A stretch of DNA of 64,000 nt, from positions 62,001 to 126,000 of the forward strand of contig NZ_KB907868.1 in assembly GCF_000382245.1 (NCBI RefSeq), read 5' to 3'. The translations under genes and the position numbers were made by a program. The notes under the pieces are model-generated. The model was not told the DNA's origin. It did no database searches and saw only the letters and a list, made by a program, of their open reading frames with translations. This document shows, in pieces, positions 53,049 to 61,897 of this stretch (its first letter is position 1; each line of letters opens with the position of its first letter). This DNA is from Kushneria aurantia DSM 21353 (GTDB taxonomy: Bacteria; Pseudomonadota; Gammaproteobacteria; Pseudomonadales; Halomonadaceae).

Positions 53049-53462
53049 TCACAGGCACTCGATAAAGCGTTTCAACAGTGCCAGTCGGCGCTCGCGTTCG
53101 TCGCCGCTCAGCGCCTGCGCCCGGCCCACACCCCATACCGGCCCCGGCCAGGCGTCATCGCGCTGCAAGCGGGCGATGACGTGCACGTGAAGTTGCGGCA
53201 CCTGGTTGCCCAGCGCTGCGATGTTGATCTTGTCAGCCCTGCATTCGCGCTTGAGAAACTCACCCAGTGCATCCGTTTCCTGCCACAGCCGAGCGCGTTC
53301 CTCGACGGCCAGTTCGAAACTCTCGCTGATATTGGCGCGCCGTGGCACCAGCAGCGCCCAGAAAAAGCGCGCGTCGTTCATCAGACGCAGCGCGCACAGC
53401 GGCGTTTCGCCGGCATCAAGCGTGTCGGTGGCCAGACGTGGATGAAGTTCGAAATGGCTCAT
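53049..53462 (-). CDS. HIT-family protein
   Basis: The 137-residue protein belongs to the histidine-triad nucleotide hydrolases. The motif is QLHVHVI in GNQVPQLHVHVIARL. The first histidine of the usual H-x-H-x-H is replaced by glutamine, as in a known subgroup, and the two others remain. Its partner block is MNDARFFWALLVPRRAN. Length is normal. AGGGGAG lies upstream of the ATG. It converges with the lipoprotein pair, with only three bases between stops. Confidence 0.88.
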   Translation of the reverse strand: MSHFELHPRLATDTLDAGETPLCALRLMNDARFFWALLVPRRANISESFELAVEERARLWQETDALGEFLKRECRADKINIAALGNQVPQLHVHVIARLQRDDAWPGPVWGVGRAQALSGDERERRLALLKRFIECL

Positions 53463-53619
53463 TGAAGGCTCCCCTGTTTGCCCTGTGCCTATTGAACGTC
53501 AGCCGAAAGCCGCGTGCAAAACAGCCATCAAATGATCGTCGCGCCGCCCTCTGTCCGTCCGGCATATAGCGCCTGTCACCCAGGGCGTGATGGCGGAGGA
53601 GGATGCAATGTTGATGCGC

Positions 53620-53648
53620 TTGATAATGTTTATCATCTACATTAGTGT
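53620..53648 (+). promoter_or_regulatory. Fur-box-like promoter of the siderophore receptor
   Basis: The perfect inverted repeat TGATAA-TGT-TTATCA (53621-53635) matches the Fur consensus well at its left side (GATAATG, then ATCAT). It overlaps a -35-like TTGATA (53620-53625), with TAGTGT (53643-53648) as the -10 after a 17-base spacer. Repression by iron-loaded Fur is the expected control. The rest of the 332-base gap (53463-53794) shows no other gene. Confidence 0.7.
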
Positions 53649-53794
53649 GGCAAATCAAGCTGCTCTCAAGGGTTGCAGCGTCGATAGCGCGCCACGGCGG
53701 TAAATCGAAAAGACGTCGGGACGATTCTGATACCCATGGCGGCCTGAAGGGAGGCGTCGGGGGCGGGTATAAAAAGATTTCAGGGGAATCATCA

Positions 53795-56029
53795 ATGAGC
53801 GAATCACAAAAGGCCCGTGCGCGCTGCGTCCGGGCAAGCTGTCTTGCGCCGCTACTGGCCGGCGCCGTGCTGGTGCCGGTAGCGGGCGCTGAGGCCGCCG
53901 AGCAGGCACCGCAGGCCGATGGCGCTACTACGACAACCACTACCACCACGACTACCGTTTCCGGCGGCGACTCGCGGCTTGACACGATTACCGTCGAGGG
54001 CAACCGCCTCTACGAGATGCTGCCTTCCGAGCAGACCGGCGGCTATAGCGTCGACGCCGCCACCGTGGGGACCAAAATTCCCGCTTCGCTGCGCGATATA
54101 CCGCAGTCGATCAGCGTGGTGACCCGCGATGCGATCGAGGATCAGAACTTCGATACCCTCGATCAAATGGCCAAACGCACGCCCGGCATGCGGGTGCTGA
54201 CCAACGACGACGGCCGCTCGTCGATCTATTCCCGCGGCTATGAGTACAACGAATACAACATCGACGGCCTGCCGGCGCCGATGTCGAGTATTACCGGCTC
54301 CGTGCCGTCGCTGGCGCCCTTCGATCGGGTCGAGATCATGCGTGGCCCCTCGGGGCTTTTCAACAGCACCAGCGAGATGGGCGGCATCGTCAACCTGGTG
54401 CGCAAGCGTCCCACCTATGACTTTCAGGGCCATGTCACCGGTCGCTACGGCAACTATGGTCAGCGCTATATCGAAAGCGATATTGCCGGGCCGATCAGCA
54501 GTGATGGCAGCATACGCGGTCGGCTGGTGGTCGACAGCACCGACAACGATGGCTTCGTCGATCGCAATGACAACCAGCGCAGCAATGTCTACGGCGCGCT
54601 GGATATCGATCTCGACCCGGACACTACCCTGGCGCTCGCCTTTCTGCGCCAGCACAAGGACATCCAGGTCAACAACGGTCTACCTACCGACGCCAATGGC
54701 GACCTGGTCGATTTCCGTCGCAGCAAATCCTTCGGCGCCGACTGGAACGCCTTCAACAGTCAGTCCAACGACTGGATCGCCGAGCTGACCCACCGCTTCG
54801 ACAGCGGCGCCTACGGCCGGGTGGCGGCGCGCTACTCCAACCGCAACGCCGACTACAACTACGCCTTCGCCGGCGGTGCGCTGGATGAAAATGGTTCGAC
54901 TACCGCAGCGGGAATCGGTAGCGTCGTCGACGAGGATTCAGTCTCCTTCGATGCCAGCTATAGTCAGCCGTTCCAGACCTTTGGCAACGTCAGCGAGTTC
55001 GTCGTCGGCAGTGACTACAAGCGCTACGATACCGAGCAGGAAACCGGTCGCACGCGCTCGCTGACCAACGGGCCGGTGGATGCCGACGCCTTCGGCGATA
55101 TCCGTTACGTTGATATCCTCGGCGCTGCCCGCCGCAGCGGTCGTGGCTATGCCAGCAGCGACGATACTCTCGAAGAGTACGGCCTCTACTCCAGGCTGAC
55201 CTTCCGCCCGCTTCAGGACCTGGCGCTGATCGGCGGTGGCCGCATCAGCCATTACGACGTCGAGTACCACGACCGCGTGGCGGACACCGAGCGGACGCGC
55301 AGCGACGAGGCGTTCACGCCCTATGCCGGTCTGGTCTATGACCTGGATGCGCATCACTCGCTCTACGCCAGCTATTCGCAGGTCTTCAATCCGCAGTCCG
55401 ACGTCGATATCGGTGGCGATATCATCGAGCCGCGCGAGGGCGATCAGTATGAGGCGGGCATCAAGGGCAGCTACTTCAACGGCGATCTCAACGCACGCCT
55501 CAGCGCCTTCCGTCTCTACGATGAAAACCGCGCCGCCGCGCCGGCCAACGGTGCCAACAATTATGTGGTACCGATCGGCGAGATTCGCATTCAGGGCGCC
55601 GAGCTCGAGCTGATCGGCAGCGTTACCGATCAGTGGGACGTGATCGCCGGCTATACGTATCTGGACACCAAAGTGGAGACTGCCTCCACCGCTCGCGGCG
55701 ACGGCACCTTCCTGCTGATGCCCGAAAACACCGTCAACCTCTGGACCCAGTACAGCTTCGAGGGAGGGCGCCTGGACGGTGTGCATATCGGCGGCGGTGT
55801 CACCGCCATGGACAGCTTCAGCGGCTTCGCCGAACCGCAGGTCGAGGCGCCGGGCTACGCGGTGGTGGATGCCATGATCGGCTACGATTTCACTTCGCAG
55901 CTCAAGGGATCGCTCAACTTCAACAACATCTTTGATCGCGAGTACTACAGCCGCGTGGGGTCGACCAATACCTTCAATTTCTACGGCGAACCCGCCAACG
56001 TGGTGGCCGAAATGCGCTACGACTTCTGA
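53795..56029 (+). CDS. TonB-dependent siderophore receptor
   Basis: The 744-residue outer-membrane receptor has a signal peptide (cleavage near AEA), a run of ten threonines, a TonB-box-like LDTITVEG, a plug domain (IPASLRDIPQSISVVTRDAI, MRGPSGLFNSTSEMGGIVNL) and a 22-strand barrel ending in EMRYDF, with the terminal Phe. It is of the class that imports ferric siderophores. The ATG at 53795 is preceded by AGGGGAA. It sits beside the catechol-siderophore genes, so it is probably the receptor for their product. Confidence 0.93.
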   Translation: MSESQKARARCVRASCLAPLLAGAVLVPVAGAEAAEQAPQADGATTTTTTTTTTVSGGDSRLDTITVEGNRLYEMLPSEQTGGYSVDAATVGTKIPASLRDIPQSISVVTRDAIEDQNFDTLDQMAKRTPGMRVLTNDDGRSSIYSRGYEYNEYNIDGLPAPMSSITGSVPSLAPFDRVEIMRGPSGLFNSTSEMGGIVNLVRKRPTYDFQGHVTGRYGNYGQRYIESDIAGPISSDGSIRGRLVVDSTDNDGFVDRNDNQRSNVYGALDIDLDPDTTLALAFLRQHKDIQVNNGLPTDANGDLVDFRRSKSFGADWNAFNSQSNDWIAELTHRFDSGAYGRVAARYSNRNADYNYAFAGGALDENGSTTAAGIGSVVDEDSVSFDASYSQPFQTFGNVSEFVVGSDYKRYDTEQETGRTRSLTNGPVDADAFGDIRYVDILGAARRSGRGYASSDDTLEEYGLYSRLTFRPLQDLALIGGGRISHYDVEYHDRVADTERTRSDEAFTPYAGLVYDLDAHHSLYASYSQVFNPQSDVDIGGDIIEPREGDQYEAGIKGSYFNGDLNARLSAFRLYDENRAAAPANGANNYVVPIGEIRIQGAELELIGSVTDQWDVIAGYTYLDTKVETASTARGDGTFLLMPENTVNLWTQYSFEGGRLDGVHIGGGVTAMDSFSGFAEPQVEAPGYAVVDAMIGYDFTSQLKGSLNFNNIFDREYYSRVGSTNTFNFYGEPANVVAEMRYDF

Positions 56030-56036
56030 TTCAGTG

Positions 56037-56111
56037 CGGGCACCGTGATGGCGCCCTTTTTCCGACAGGACCCTGAACGCACAGGACCCGGCCAGCGGCC
56101 GGGCCTTGTGC
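56037..56111 (+). terminator. Terminator and long hairpin after the receptor gene
   Basis: A first hairpin (GGGCACC...GGCGCCC, about 56038-56057) is followed by five T. A second, longer one has arms GCACAGGACCCGGCC (56079-56093) and GGCCGGGCCTTGTGC (56097-56111) with two mismatches. They lie between the convergent receptor and HEPN genes. Confidence 0.75.
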
Positions 56112-56139
56112 ATTGCGGTCGCAAGTCATGCCCGTAGGC

Positions 56140-56619
56140 TCATGCTTCGGCAGATAGCGAAAGCTTTTGGTCGATACGCTGCAGGATTGCCTCCAGAAGG
56201 GACACTGACTCAATGGCCTGCATCAGGATGGCGGCATTCCTGTCGGGATCATCGGGGTACTCATGGGCAAAGCGGTTGCGCAGCATGCGTAGTGCCTGCC
56301 ACTGCTCGCTATCCGCCAGATAGCCCAGTTTTTCCAGCCGGTGGAGTTTGTCCAGCATCGGGCGATCTTCATAGGGTTCCTGAAGATAGCGCAGTACCGA
56401 GGGCAGCAATCTTGTGCCGATGGCATCCTGCAATTTACCGAACCGCAGGACAAACTGATCCAGACCCTGAATATCGGCATCGCCGAGCGTCATCAGGCGC
56501 TCGCCGGTCAGCGGTAGCGAAGGCGCCAGCGAAGAGAGGGCATAGTCGATAAAGTGGGCATGCCTGCGGCACTCACGCCAGGCATCCAGCAGGCGAGCCC
56601 AGGGGACGTCCCGGGTCAT
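56140..56619 (-). CDS. HEPN toxin (HepT-like)
   Basis: The 159-residue helical protein carries the HEPN motif R114-N-R-F-A-H119 followed by E-Y121, the Rx4HxY pattern of HepT RNases. In characterised systems the tyrosine is AMPylated by the MNT partner, which inactivates the RNase. Its start overlaps the MNT gene stop by four bases (ATGA). The pair lies between siderophore genes, unrelated in function. Confidence 0.9.
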   Translation of the reverse strand: MTRDVPWARLLDAWRECRRHAHFIDYALSSLAPSLPLTGERLMTLGDADIQGLDQFVLRFGKLQDAIGTRLLPSVLRYLQEPYEDRPMLDKLHRLEKLGYLADSEQWQALRMLRNRFAHEYPDDPDRNAAILMQAIESVSLLEAILQRIDQKLSLSAEA

Positions 56620-56921
56620 AGCGGCAGCCCCGAGCTTTTTGCAATGTCAAGAATAGCCGGATGGCTGCGCCGCCCCGGGTAGTCGATCAGCATATCGATT
56701 TTCTGCTCGCCCAGCACCTGCTGTAACCGTGCCTGACAGCGCATTTCGGCACGCACGACATCCCGGGCATCCTGCATGTCGGTGCTGATCAGCAGGTCGA
56801 TATCGCCGCCCCGCGCATGGTCGTCGGTGCGCGAGCCGAACAGCCTGACCCGCGCTTGATGGCCGAAGCAGGTTTTGACCGTCTCGAGGATTATCCGACG
56901 CTGATAGTCATTCAAACGCAT
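56616..56921 (-). CDS. MNT nucleotidyltransferase antitoxin (MntA-like)
   Basis: The 101-residue minimal nucleotidyltransferase has the motif G29-S30 (RLFGSRTDDHARGGDIDLLI) with metal-binding D40 and D42. It is the antitoxin partner of the HEPN protein. The start at 56921 has a GGAG nine bases upstream; a GTG at 56936 would lie within that signal. A perfect -35-like TTGACA (minus strand, 56989-56984) lies upstream, but no convincing -10. Confidence 0.9.
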   Translation of the reverse strand: MRLNDYQRRIILETVKTCFGHQARVRLFGSRTDDHARGGDIDLLISTDMQDARDVVRAEMRCQARLQQVLGEQKIDMLIDYPGRRSHPAILDIAKSSGLPL

Positions 56922-56997
56922 CGCCGATTTCTCCACATCAGGACGAAATGACCGCCTCAGTAAACCACTGCTTACCGAAACTCTGTCAAGCTGCCTT

Positions 56998-57873
56998 TTA
57001 CCTGCGAAGCTTGACCTGGTTCAGCTCATCCATGATGCGGTGACGCTCCTGATGATAGCGCTCCTCGTTCCAGCAGTGGCGCCAGTAGGGCACGGCGTAG
57101 AGATCACGCCTGGCCAGACCGCGCTCGGCCATCAAATGGTCGCGCAGGGCCAGCACCGCCGAGTTCTCGCCGCCTACCCAGGCGCTGACGCTGCCTGACT
57201 GCGGCCAGTCAATGTTGCGCACGGCGTCGATCTGCAGTGTCGACAGGCAGGAGGGCAGCTCGCCGCGATAGAGCCAGCGCACGGCAAGTCCCGGTGGGGC
57301 CTTGAGTGGCTGGCGCTCGTTCTCGTCGCTGACCTCGATCAGCACCACACCGCGCGCGTCGTCGCCCATCGCTTCCAGCAGGGCACTGATGGCGGGAAGG
57401 GCGGTCATGTCGCCGGCAATCAGCGACCAGTCGGCGGCCGGCAGCAGCGGGTCGGGGCCGCCGGGGCCGCTGATGCCGATGAAATCGCCCGGCCGGGCGT
57501 TGAGCGCCCAGCGCGAGGCCGGCCCCTCGTCGCCGTGAGCGACGAAGTCGACATGCAGCTCGCAGCGCTCGACGTCGAAGTGGCGCACGCTATAGGTGCG
57601 GGTGATGGGCTTGTCGTCCGGATCGGGCCATACCACGCCCTGCTCGGTCAACTGCGGCAGGCTCGGCACGCTCTGGTGCTCGCGCGGCAGAAAGACCTTG
57701 ATATGCGCGCCGCCACGGTCGGCGGGGAAGCCGGCCAGCGCCTCGCCACCCAGCACGATGCGGATCATGTGCGGTGACACCGTGTCGCGCCGCTTTACCT
57801 CCAGAAGCATCGGCGGGCGTTTTTTGCCCTTCGGCGCTGTCGGTCTGGCGGTGCGGCTTTCAACGACGCTCAT
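56998..57873 (-). CDS. Siderophore-interacting FAD protein (ViuB-like)
   Basis: The 291-residue protein belongs to the siderophore-interacting family that reduces ferric siderophores in the cytoplasm with NAD(P)H. The FAD-binding motif is RTYSVRHFD with the following HVDFVAHGDEGPASRW, and the nucleotide-binding block is GDMTALPAISALLEAMGD. Length is normal. It is coupled to entB by an ATGA overlap, as the last biosynthetic or uptake gene of the entC-entE-entB-sip operon. Confidence 0.92.
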   Translation of the reverse strand: MSVVESRTARPTAPKGKKRPPMLLEVKRRDTVSPHMIRIVLGGEALAGFPADRGGAHIKVFLPREHQSVPSLPQLTEQGVVWPDPDDKPITRTYSVRHFDVERCELHVDFVAHGDEGPASRWALNARPGDFIGISGPGGPDPLLPAADWSLIAGDMTALPAISALLEAMGDDARGVVLIEVSDENERQPLKAPPGLAVRWLYRGELPSCLSTLQIDAVRNIDWPQSGSVSAWVGGENSAVLALRDHLMAERGLARRDLYAVPYWRHCWNEERYHQERHRIMDELNQVKLRR

Positions 57874-58754
57874 GTCCCGCCCTCCTCGTGGTGCAGTAGC
57901 GCCACCCAGTCCTTGATGGTGGGCGCCTCGACCAGGTCCATGAAGCTGATATCCTGGCCCTCGCGGCGTAGCTCCTCGACGAAGCTCATCATGCGCATCG
58001 AGTCGAGGCCGTGAAACAGCAGGTTGTCGTCAAGCGGAATCTCGGCGGGCGCGACGCCGACCAGCGCCGCCACCCGCTCGACCAGCTTTTGCTGATGGGT
58101 GTGCTGGTCATCGTCACCGGGCGTGAAGGTGGCGCGCACCGCCGCGCTGGTGGTGGTGACGCCGCAGCGGGTGGCGACGTAGTCCAGCGCCATGTCATGG
58201 CGCGCGCGGGAGAAATCCGCCACGCCGTCGGCCAGCAGGAAACACTGAACGTCCTGCATGAAGCCCTCCAGCGCGGTGGCAAGGCAGCCAATGTGCGCGT
58301 AAACGCCGCCGATAATCAGCTGGTCGCGGCCCCACTGGCGCATGCGCTCGCGCAGCTCGCTGCGCTGGAAGGCGCTGTAGCGCCACTTGGTCAACACCCA
58401 TTCATCGTCGCGCGGGGCGAGCGCGTCGATGATCGGATACTGCTCAGGGTGAGCCGGCAACCCCGGGCCCCAGAAGTCGTTGAGCAGCGCCCGGTCGTCG
58501 TCGGGCTGGTCGGTGGGCTGAGCGGTGTAGACCACCGGCACGCCGACCTCGCGGGCAGCGGCGATGAGCCCGGCCAGATGCTCGAGCACGGCGGGAATCG
58601 GCTCGGCCGCGACGTCATACTTGTCCAGAAAGTAGCGCTGCATGTCGTGAATCAGCAGTACCGCGCGCTGCGGCGCGATCGTCCAGTCGACCCGGTTGGC
58701 CGGCAGTTCGTCGACGTTCGGCAGCGAGTAGCCGGCAATCGCAGGAATGGTCAT
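57870..58754 (-). CDS. entB: Isochorismatase with aryl carrier domain (EntB-like)
   Basis: The 294-residue protein has an isochorismatase domain (1-205) with catalytic D37 ([14 protein letters not shown]). The C-terminal aryl carrier domain (about 215-290) has phosphopantetheine serine S252 in [10 protein letters not shown]. It turns isochorismate into 2,3-dihydro-2,3-dihydroxybenzoate, and its carrier domain accepts the activated 2,3-dihydroxybenzoate from EntE. It overlaps entE by an ATGA and is coupled to the next gene. Confidence 0.95.
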   Translation of the reverse strand: MTIPAIAGYSLPNVDELPANRVDWTIAPQRAVLLIHDMQRYFLDKYDVAAEPIPAVLEHLAGLIAAAREVGVPVVYTAQPTDQPDDDRALLNDFWGPGLPAHPEQYPIIDALAPRDDEWVLTKWRYSAFQRSELRERMRQWGRDQLIIGGVYAHIGCLATALEGFMQDVQCFLLADGVADFSRARHDMALDYVATRCGVTTTSAAVRATFTPGDDDQHTHQQKLVERVAALVGVAPAEIPLDDNLLFHGLDSMRMMSFVEELRREGQDISFMDLVEAPTIKDWVALLHHEEGGT

Positions 58755-60460
58755 GCTCGATTGTCCTCCTCGGGCGCTGTGAACCACTGCTCGCGCAGGG
58801 TCTGGCGCAGCGCCTTCTTGCTGATCTTGCCCACCCCGGTCTGCGGGAAGGCGTCAAGAAATTCAAAGCGCTCGGGCACCTTGTAGTCGGCAAGCCCGCG
58901 AGCGCGCAGAAAACGGGCGAGTTCGGCAGGCTTTGGCACCGCGCCGCGGGTAAGCACGAAAGCGCACACCCGCTCGCCCAGATAGTCATCCGGCATCGCC
59001 ACCACGGCGGCATCATGTACCGCCTCGTGGGCCAGCAGCTGGTTTTCGACCTCTTCGGCGGCGACCTTCTCGCCGCCGCGGTTGATCTGATCCTTGTCGC
59101 GCCCCTCGACGATCAGGTAGCCGTCCGGGGTGAGCTGGACGCGGTCGCCGGTGCGATAAAAACCCTCGGCGGTGAAGGCGCGCCGGTTATGGGCATTGTC
59201 ACCCGCGTCATCTTCGCCCGGGGCAATGAAATAGCCGGGAATGGTGTAGGGGCCACGGGTAATCAGGTGGCCCACGCCGCCGATGGGCACCGGGCGGTCG
59301 TCATCGTCGACCACGCGAACCTCGTCATACGGCGACATCGGCCGCCCCTGGGTGGTGTTGATCAGCTCGATGGGATCATCGAGGCCGGTGTAATTGACCA
59401 GCCCCTCGGCCATGCCGAACACCTGCTGCAGCCGGCAGCCCAGCGTCGGCGCCACCCGCCGCGCCGCCTCGCTGACCAGCTTGGCACCCCCCACCTGAAG
59501 AATATCGAGGCTCGACAGATCGGCGCCGGCGTGGGGGGCGCTATCCAGCCACAGCATCGCCAGCGGTGGTACCAGCGCGGTCATGGTGACCCGCTCGCGC
59601 TCGATCAGCGCAAAACACTCGTCGGGGCTGGGGCGCGGCGCCAGCACCAGCCGACCACCGCCCAGCAGCACGCCGAGAAAACCGGGCGAGCTCATCGGGA
59701 AGTTGTGCGAGATCGGCAGTGCCACCAGGTAGACGGTGTCGGGCGTGACATTACAGGCGCGCACGCTCTCGACCAGGCTGTAGCGGTAGTCGTCGTGGCG
59801 CCGGGGGATCAGCTTGGGAACGCCGGTGGTGCCGCCGGAAAGCTGGAAAAAAGCGAGATCCTGGGCCTGGGGTACGTCATCGAGCGGCTCGGCCGTTTCG
59901 TCATAAAGCGACGCGAAGGGCGTCAGCTCTTCGGCCTCGCCGCAGACGATCACCTGCTCAAGCGTTGGCAGCTGCTGCTGTATAGCGCGCGCCATGGCAC
60001 GGTAGTCGAAGCCGCCGTGGCGATCGGCGATGAGCAGCGCCCGAGCGCTGGCGACGCGGCAGAAGTGTTCGATCTCGAAGCGCCGATGGGCCGGCAGGGC
60101 GAATATCGGCAGTGCGCCGAGGCGAAACAGGGCGAAACAGGCGATGACGAATTCGTGGCAGTTGGGCAGTTGGATCACCACCCGGTCGCCGCGTGCGATG
60201 CCGGTATTGCGCAGCCCGCGCGCCAGCGCATCGACCCGCGCATCCAGCGCCCGGTAGCCGAGACGCAGTTCACCGTCGACCAGTGCCACGCGCTCGCCGT
60301 GCTCGGCGGCCAGCCGGCGCAGCATGGCGCCGAAGGTCTCGTCCTGCCAGCAGCCCTGCTGGCGATACAGGTGCCGGCGCTCGGCGGGATAGTCCGGACA
60401 GCGAGCGACGATCTCGTCGAGCGTGGCGCGTTGGGTGAGGGCGGTGCCCGAGTCAGTCAT
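58751..60460 (-). CDS. entE: 2,3-dihydroxybenzoate-AMP ligase (EntE-like)
   Basis: The 569-residue adenylating enzyme activates 2,3-dihydroxybenzoate and loads it onto the EntB carrier domain. Core motifs are SGGTTGVPK at 208-216 (P-loop), [20 protein letters not shown] and the C-terminal lysine in [11 protein letters not shown]. Length (family about 540) is slightly long. It overlaps entC and entB by four bases each. Confidence 0.95.
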   Translation of the reverse strand: MTDSGTALTQRATLDEIVARCPDYPAERRHLYRQQGCWQDETFGAMLRRLAAEHGERVALVDGELRLGYRALDARVDALARGLRNTGIARGDRVVIQLPNCHEFVIACFALFRLGALPIFALPAHRRFEIEHFCRVASARALLIADRHGGFDYRAMARAIQQQLPTLEQVIVCGEAEELTPFASLYDETAEPLDDVPQAQDLAFFQLSGGTTGVPKLIPRRHDDYRYSLVESVRACNVTPDTVYLVALPISHNFPMSSPGFLGVLLGGGRLVLAPRPSPDECFALIERERVTMTALVPPLAMLWLDSAPHAGADLSSLDILQVGGAKLVSEAARRVAPTLGCRLQQVFGMAEGLVNYTGLDDPIELINTTQGRPMSPYDEVRVVDDDDRPVPIGGVGHLITRGPYTIPGYFIAPGEDDAGDNAHNRRAFTAEGFYRTGDRVQLTPDGYLIVEGRDKDQINRGGEKVAAEEVENQLLAHEAVHDAAVVAMPDDYLGERVCAFVLTRGAVPKPAELARFLRARGLADYKVPERFEFLDAFPQTGVGKISKKALRQTLREQWFTAPEEDNRA

Positions 60461-61689
60461 GGCAGCGGCTCGTCTTCAGTGGCGCTCGTCGCCCCGGGGG
60501 CGCGCTCCTCGGGGGGCTCCTTGAGACCCAGAGCGTCGAGCATGGTACGCATCTTGGCGGTGGTTTCGGCCAGCTCCCCCTCGGGGGTCGAGCCGGGGAG
60601 CACCCCGGCGCCGGCAAACAGGCGCAGGTGGCGCGGCGCGACCTCGGCGCAGCGAATGGCGATTGCCCACTCACCGTCGCCGTTTTCGTCGCACCAGCCC
60701 ACCAGTCCGGCGAAGCCGTCGCGGGAAAAACCTTCCAGCCGGCGGATGGCATCCAGCGCCTCGCGCCACGGTGCGCCGCACACCGCCGGCGTGGGGTGCA
60801 GTGCCGCAGCGAGCGCCAGTGAACTCATGTCGGGGTCGGCCAGTTCGCCTTCAAGGCGGGTCGAGAGATGCCACAGGCGGTCGGTGGCGATCACTTCAGG
60901 TCCGGCCGGTACCTGAAGCTCGCGACACAGCGGGCGCAGTGCCGTGACGATGGCATCGACCACCAGGGCGTGCTCGCGGCGGTCCTTGTCGGAGGCGCCG
61001 AGCCGCCCGGCGCGCCGGCGGTCCTCGTCGGCGTCGTCATGGCGAGCCACCGAGCCGGCCAGCGGATTGGCGATAATGCGGCGGCCTTCGCGGCGCACCA
61101 GCAGCTCCGGGCTGGCGCCCACCAGGCTGGTGTCGGGGGCCGCGTTATCGCCCAGTGGCAGGGCGAAGTTGTAGCCGTGGGGGTTGATCGCCCGCAGACG
61201 CCGCAACAGGGCGGGCGTCTCTACGGCCTCGGCAGTGTCGACACGTAGCGCACGCGCCAGCACCACCTTTTGCAGCGGCGTGTGGTCGAAAAGCGCCAAT
61301 GCGCGCGCCACCGCGTCGCGGTAGTGCGTCAGCCCCGGTTCGGCGGTCATCGCGGTGGCCTGCACCTTCAAAGGCGCGCTGTCGATGGCTTCATCGCTCG
61401 CGCAGGGCGGCGTGCGGGTCAGCTCGTCGGGGATGAAAAGCCGCCCCCCGTGATGCGGGTCAAAAGGAATCATGCCCATCAGAAGCGGCGCCTGGCCGCT
61501 GGCGCGGGCGCTGTCGAAAAGACGACGAGCGGCATTTTCCAGCGTCTGCGGGCGGGCGTCCGGGGTGTGACACTGATGTGCTACGCCGCGCCCCAGCAGC
61601 GTGACCGTGGGCGAAGAGAAGAGCGCGTCGCCACTGGCAAAGCGCTCGAAAAGGGCGCCGGGGCGGTCGAAGGAGGAGGGCTGGTTCAC
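60457..61689 (-). CDS. entC: Isochorismate synthase (EntC-like)
   Basis: The 410-residue chorismate-binding enzyme converts chorismate to isochorismate. The diagnostic blocks are [36 protein letters not shown] and [11 protein letters not shown]. The GTG at 61689 is chosen as start because GGAG lies five bases upstream. It is the first gene of the operon and is divergent from the IucA/IucC gene across 208 bases. A gene for EntA (the dehydrogenase giving 2,3-dihydroxybenzoate) is not in the window. Confidence 0.94.
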   Translation of the reverse strand: MNQPSSFDRPGALFERFASGDALFSSPTVTLLGRGVAHQCHTPDARPQTLENAARRLFDSARASGQAPLLMGMIPFDPHHGGRLFIPDELTRTPPCASDEAIDSAPLKVQATAMTAEPGLTHYRDAVARALALFDHTPLQKVVLARALRVDTAEAVETPALLRRLRAINPHGYNFALPLGDNAAPDTSLVGASPELLVRREGRRIIANPLAGSVARHDDADEDRRRAGRLGASDKDRREHALVVDAIVTALRPLCRELQVPAGPEVIATDRLWHLSTRLEGELADPDMSSLALAAALHPTPAVCGAPWREALDAIRRLEGFSRDGFAGLVGWCDENGDGEWAIAIRCAEVAPRHLRLFAGAGVLPGSTPEGELAETTAKMRTMLDALGLKEPPEERAPGATSATEDEPLP

Positions 61690-61783
61690 GATGGCTCCAC
61701 GAGTCCTGCGATATCGGCACATTCCCGAAAGGGAGCCGACAGTGCGCCTTGCTGGAGGGCTACTTTAGCCCAGATGAGAAGGG

Positions 61784-61797
61784 TTATCAAAATCATT
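61784..61797. promoter_or_regulatory. Possible Fur-type site between entC and the IucA/IucC gene
   Basis: TTATCAAAATCATT lies in the divergent promoter region and is AT-rich in GC-rich DNA. It resembles two GATAAT-type half units but is a weaker match than the receptor site at 53621. Iron control of both genes is expected from function. Confidence 0.4.
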
Positions 61798-61897
61798 CGA
61801 AGGCATGTCATCATGCGCCCCGCCAGCGCTGCCATCAGCTATGCTTGCCGTCATCGCCGTCATCACCTGGTTGTCGGCCCCTGTTTGTGGAGTTGTC

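Noticed and set aside
59015-60916. Long plus-strand frame across entE and entC
   Set aside because: It covers two genes with clear motifs on the other strand; the composition is that of a shadow frame.
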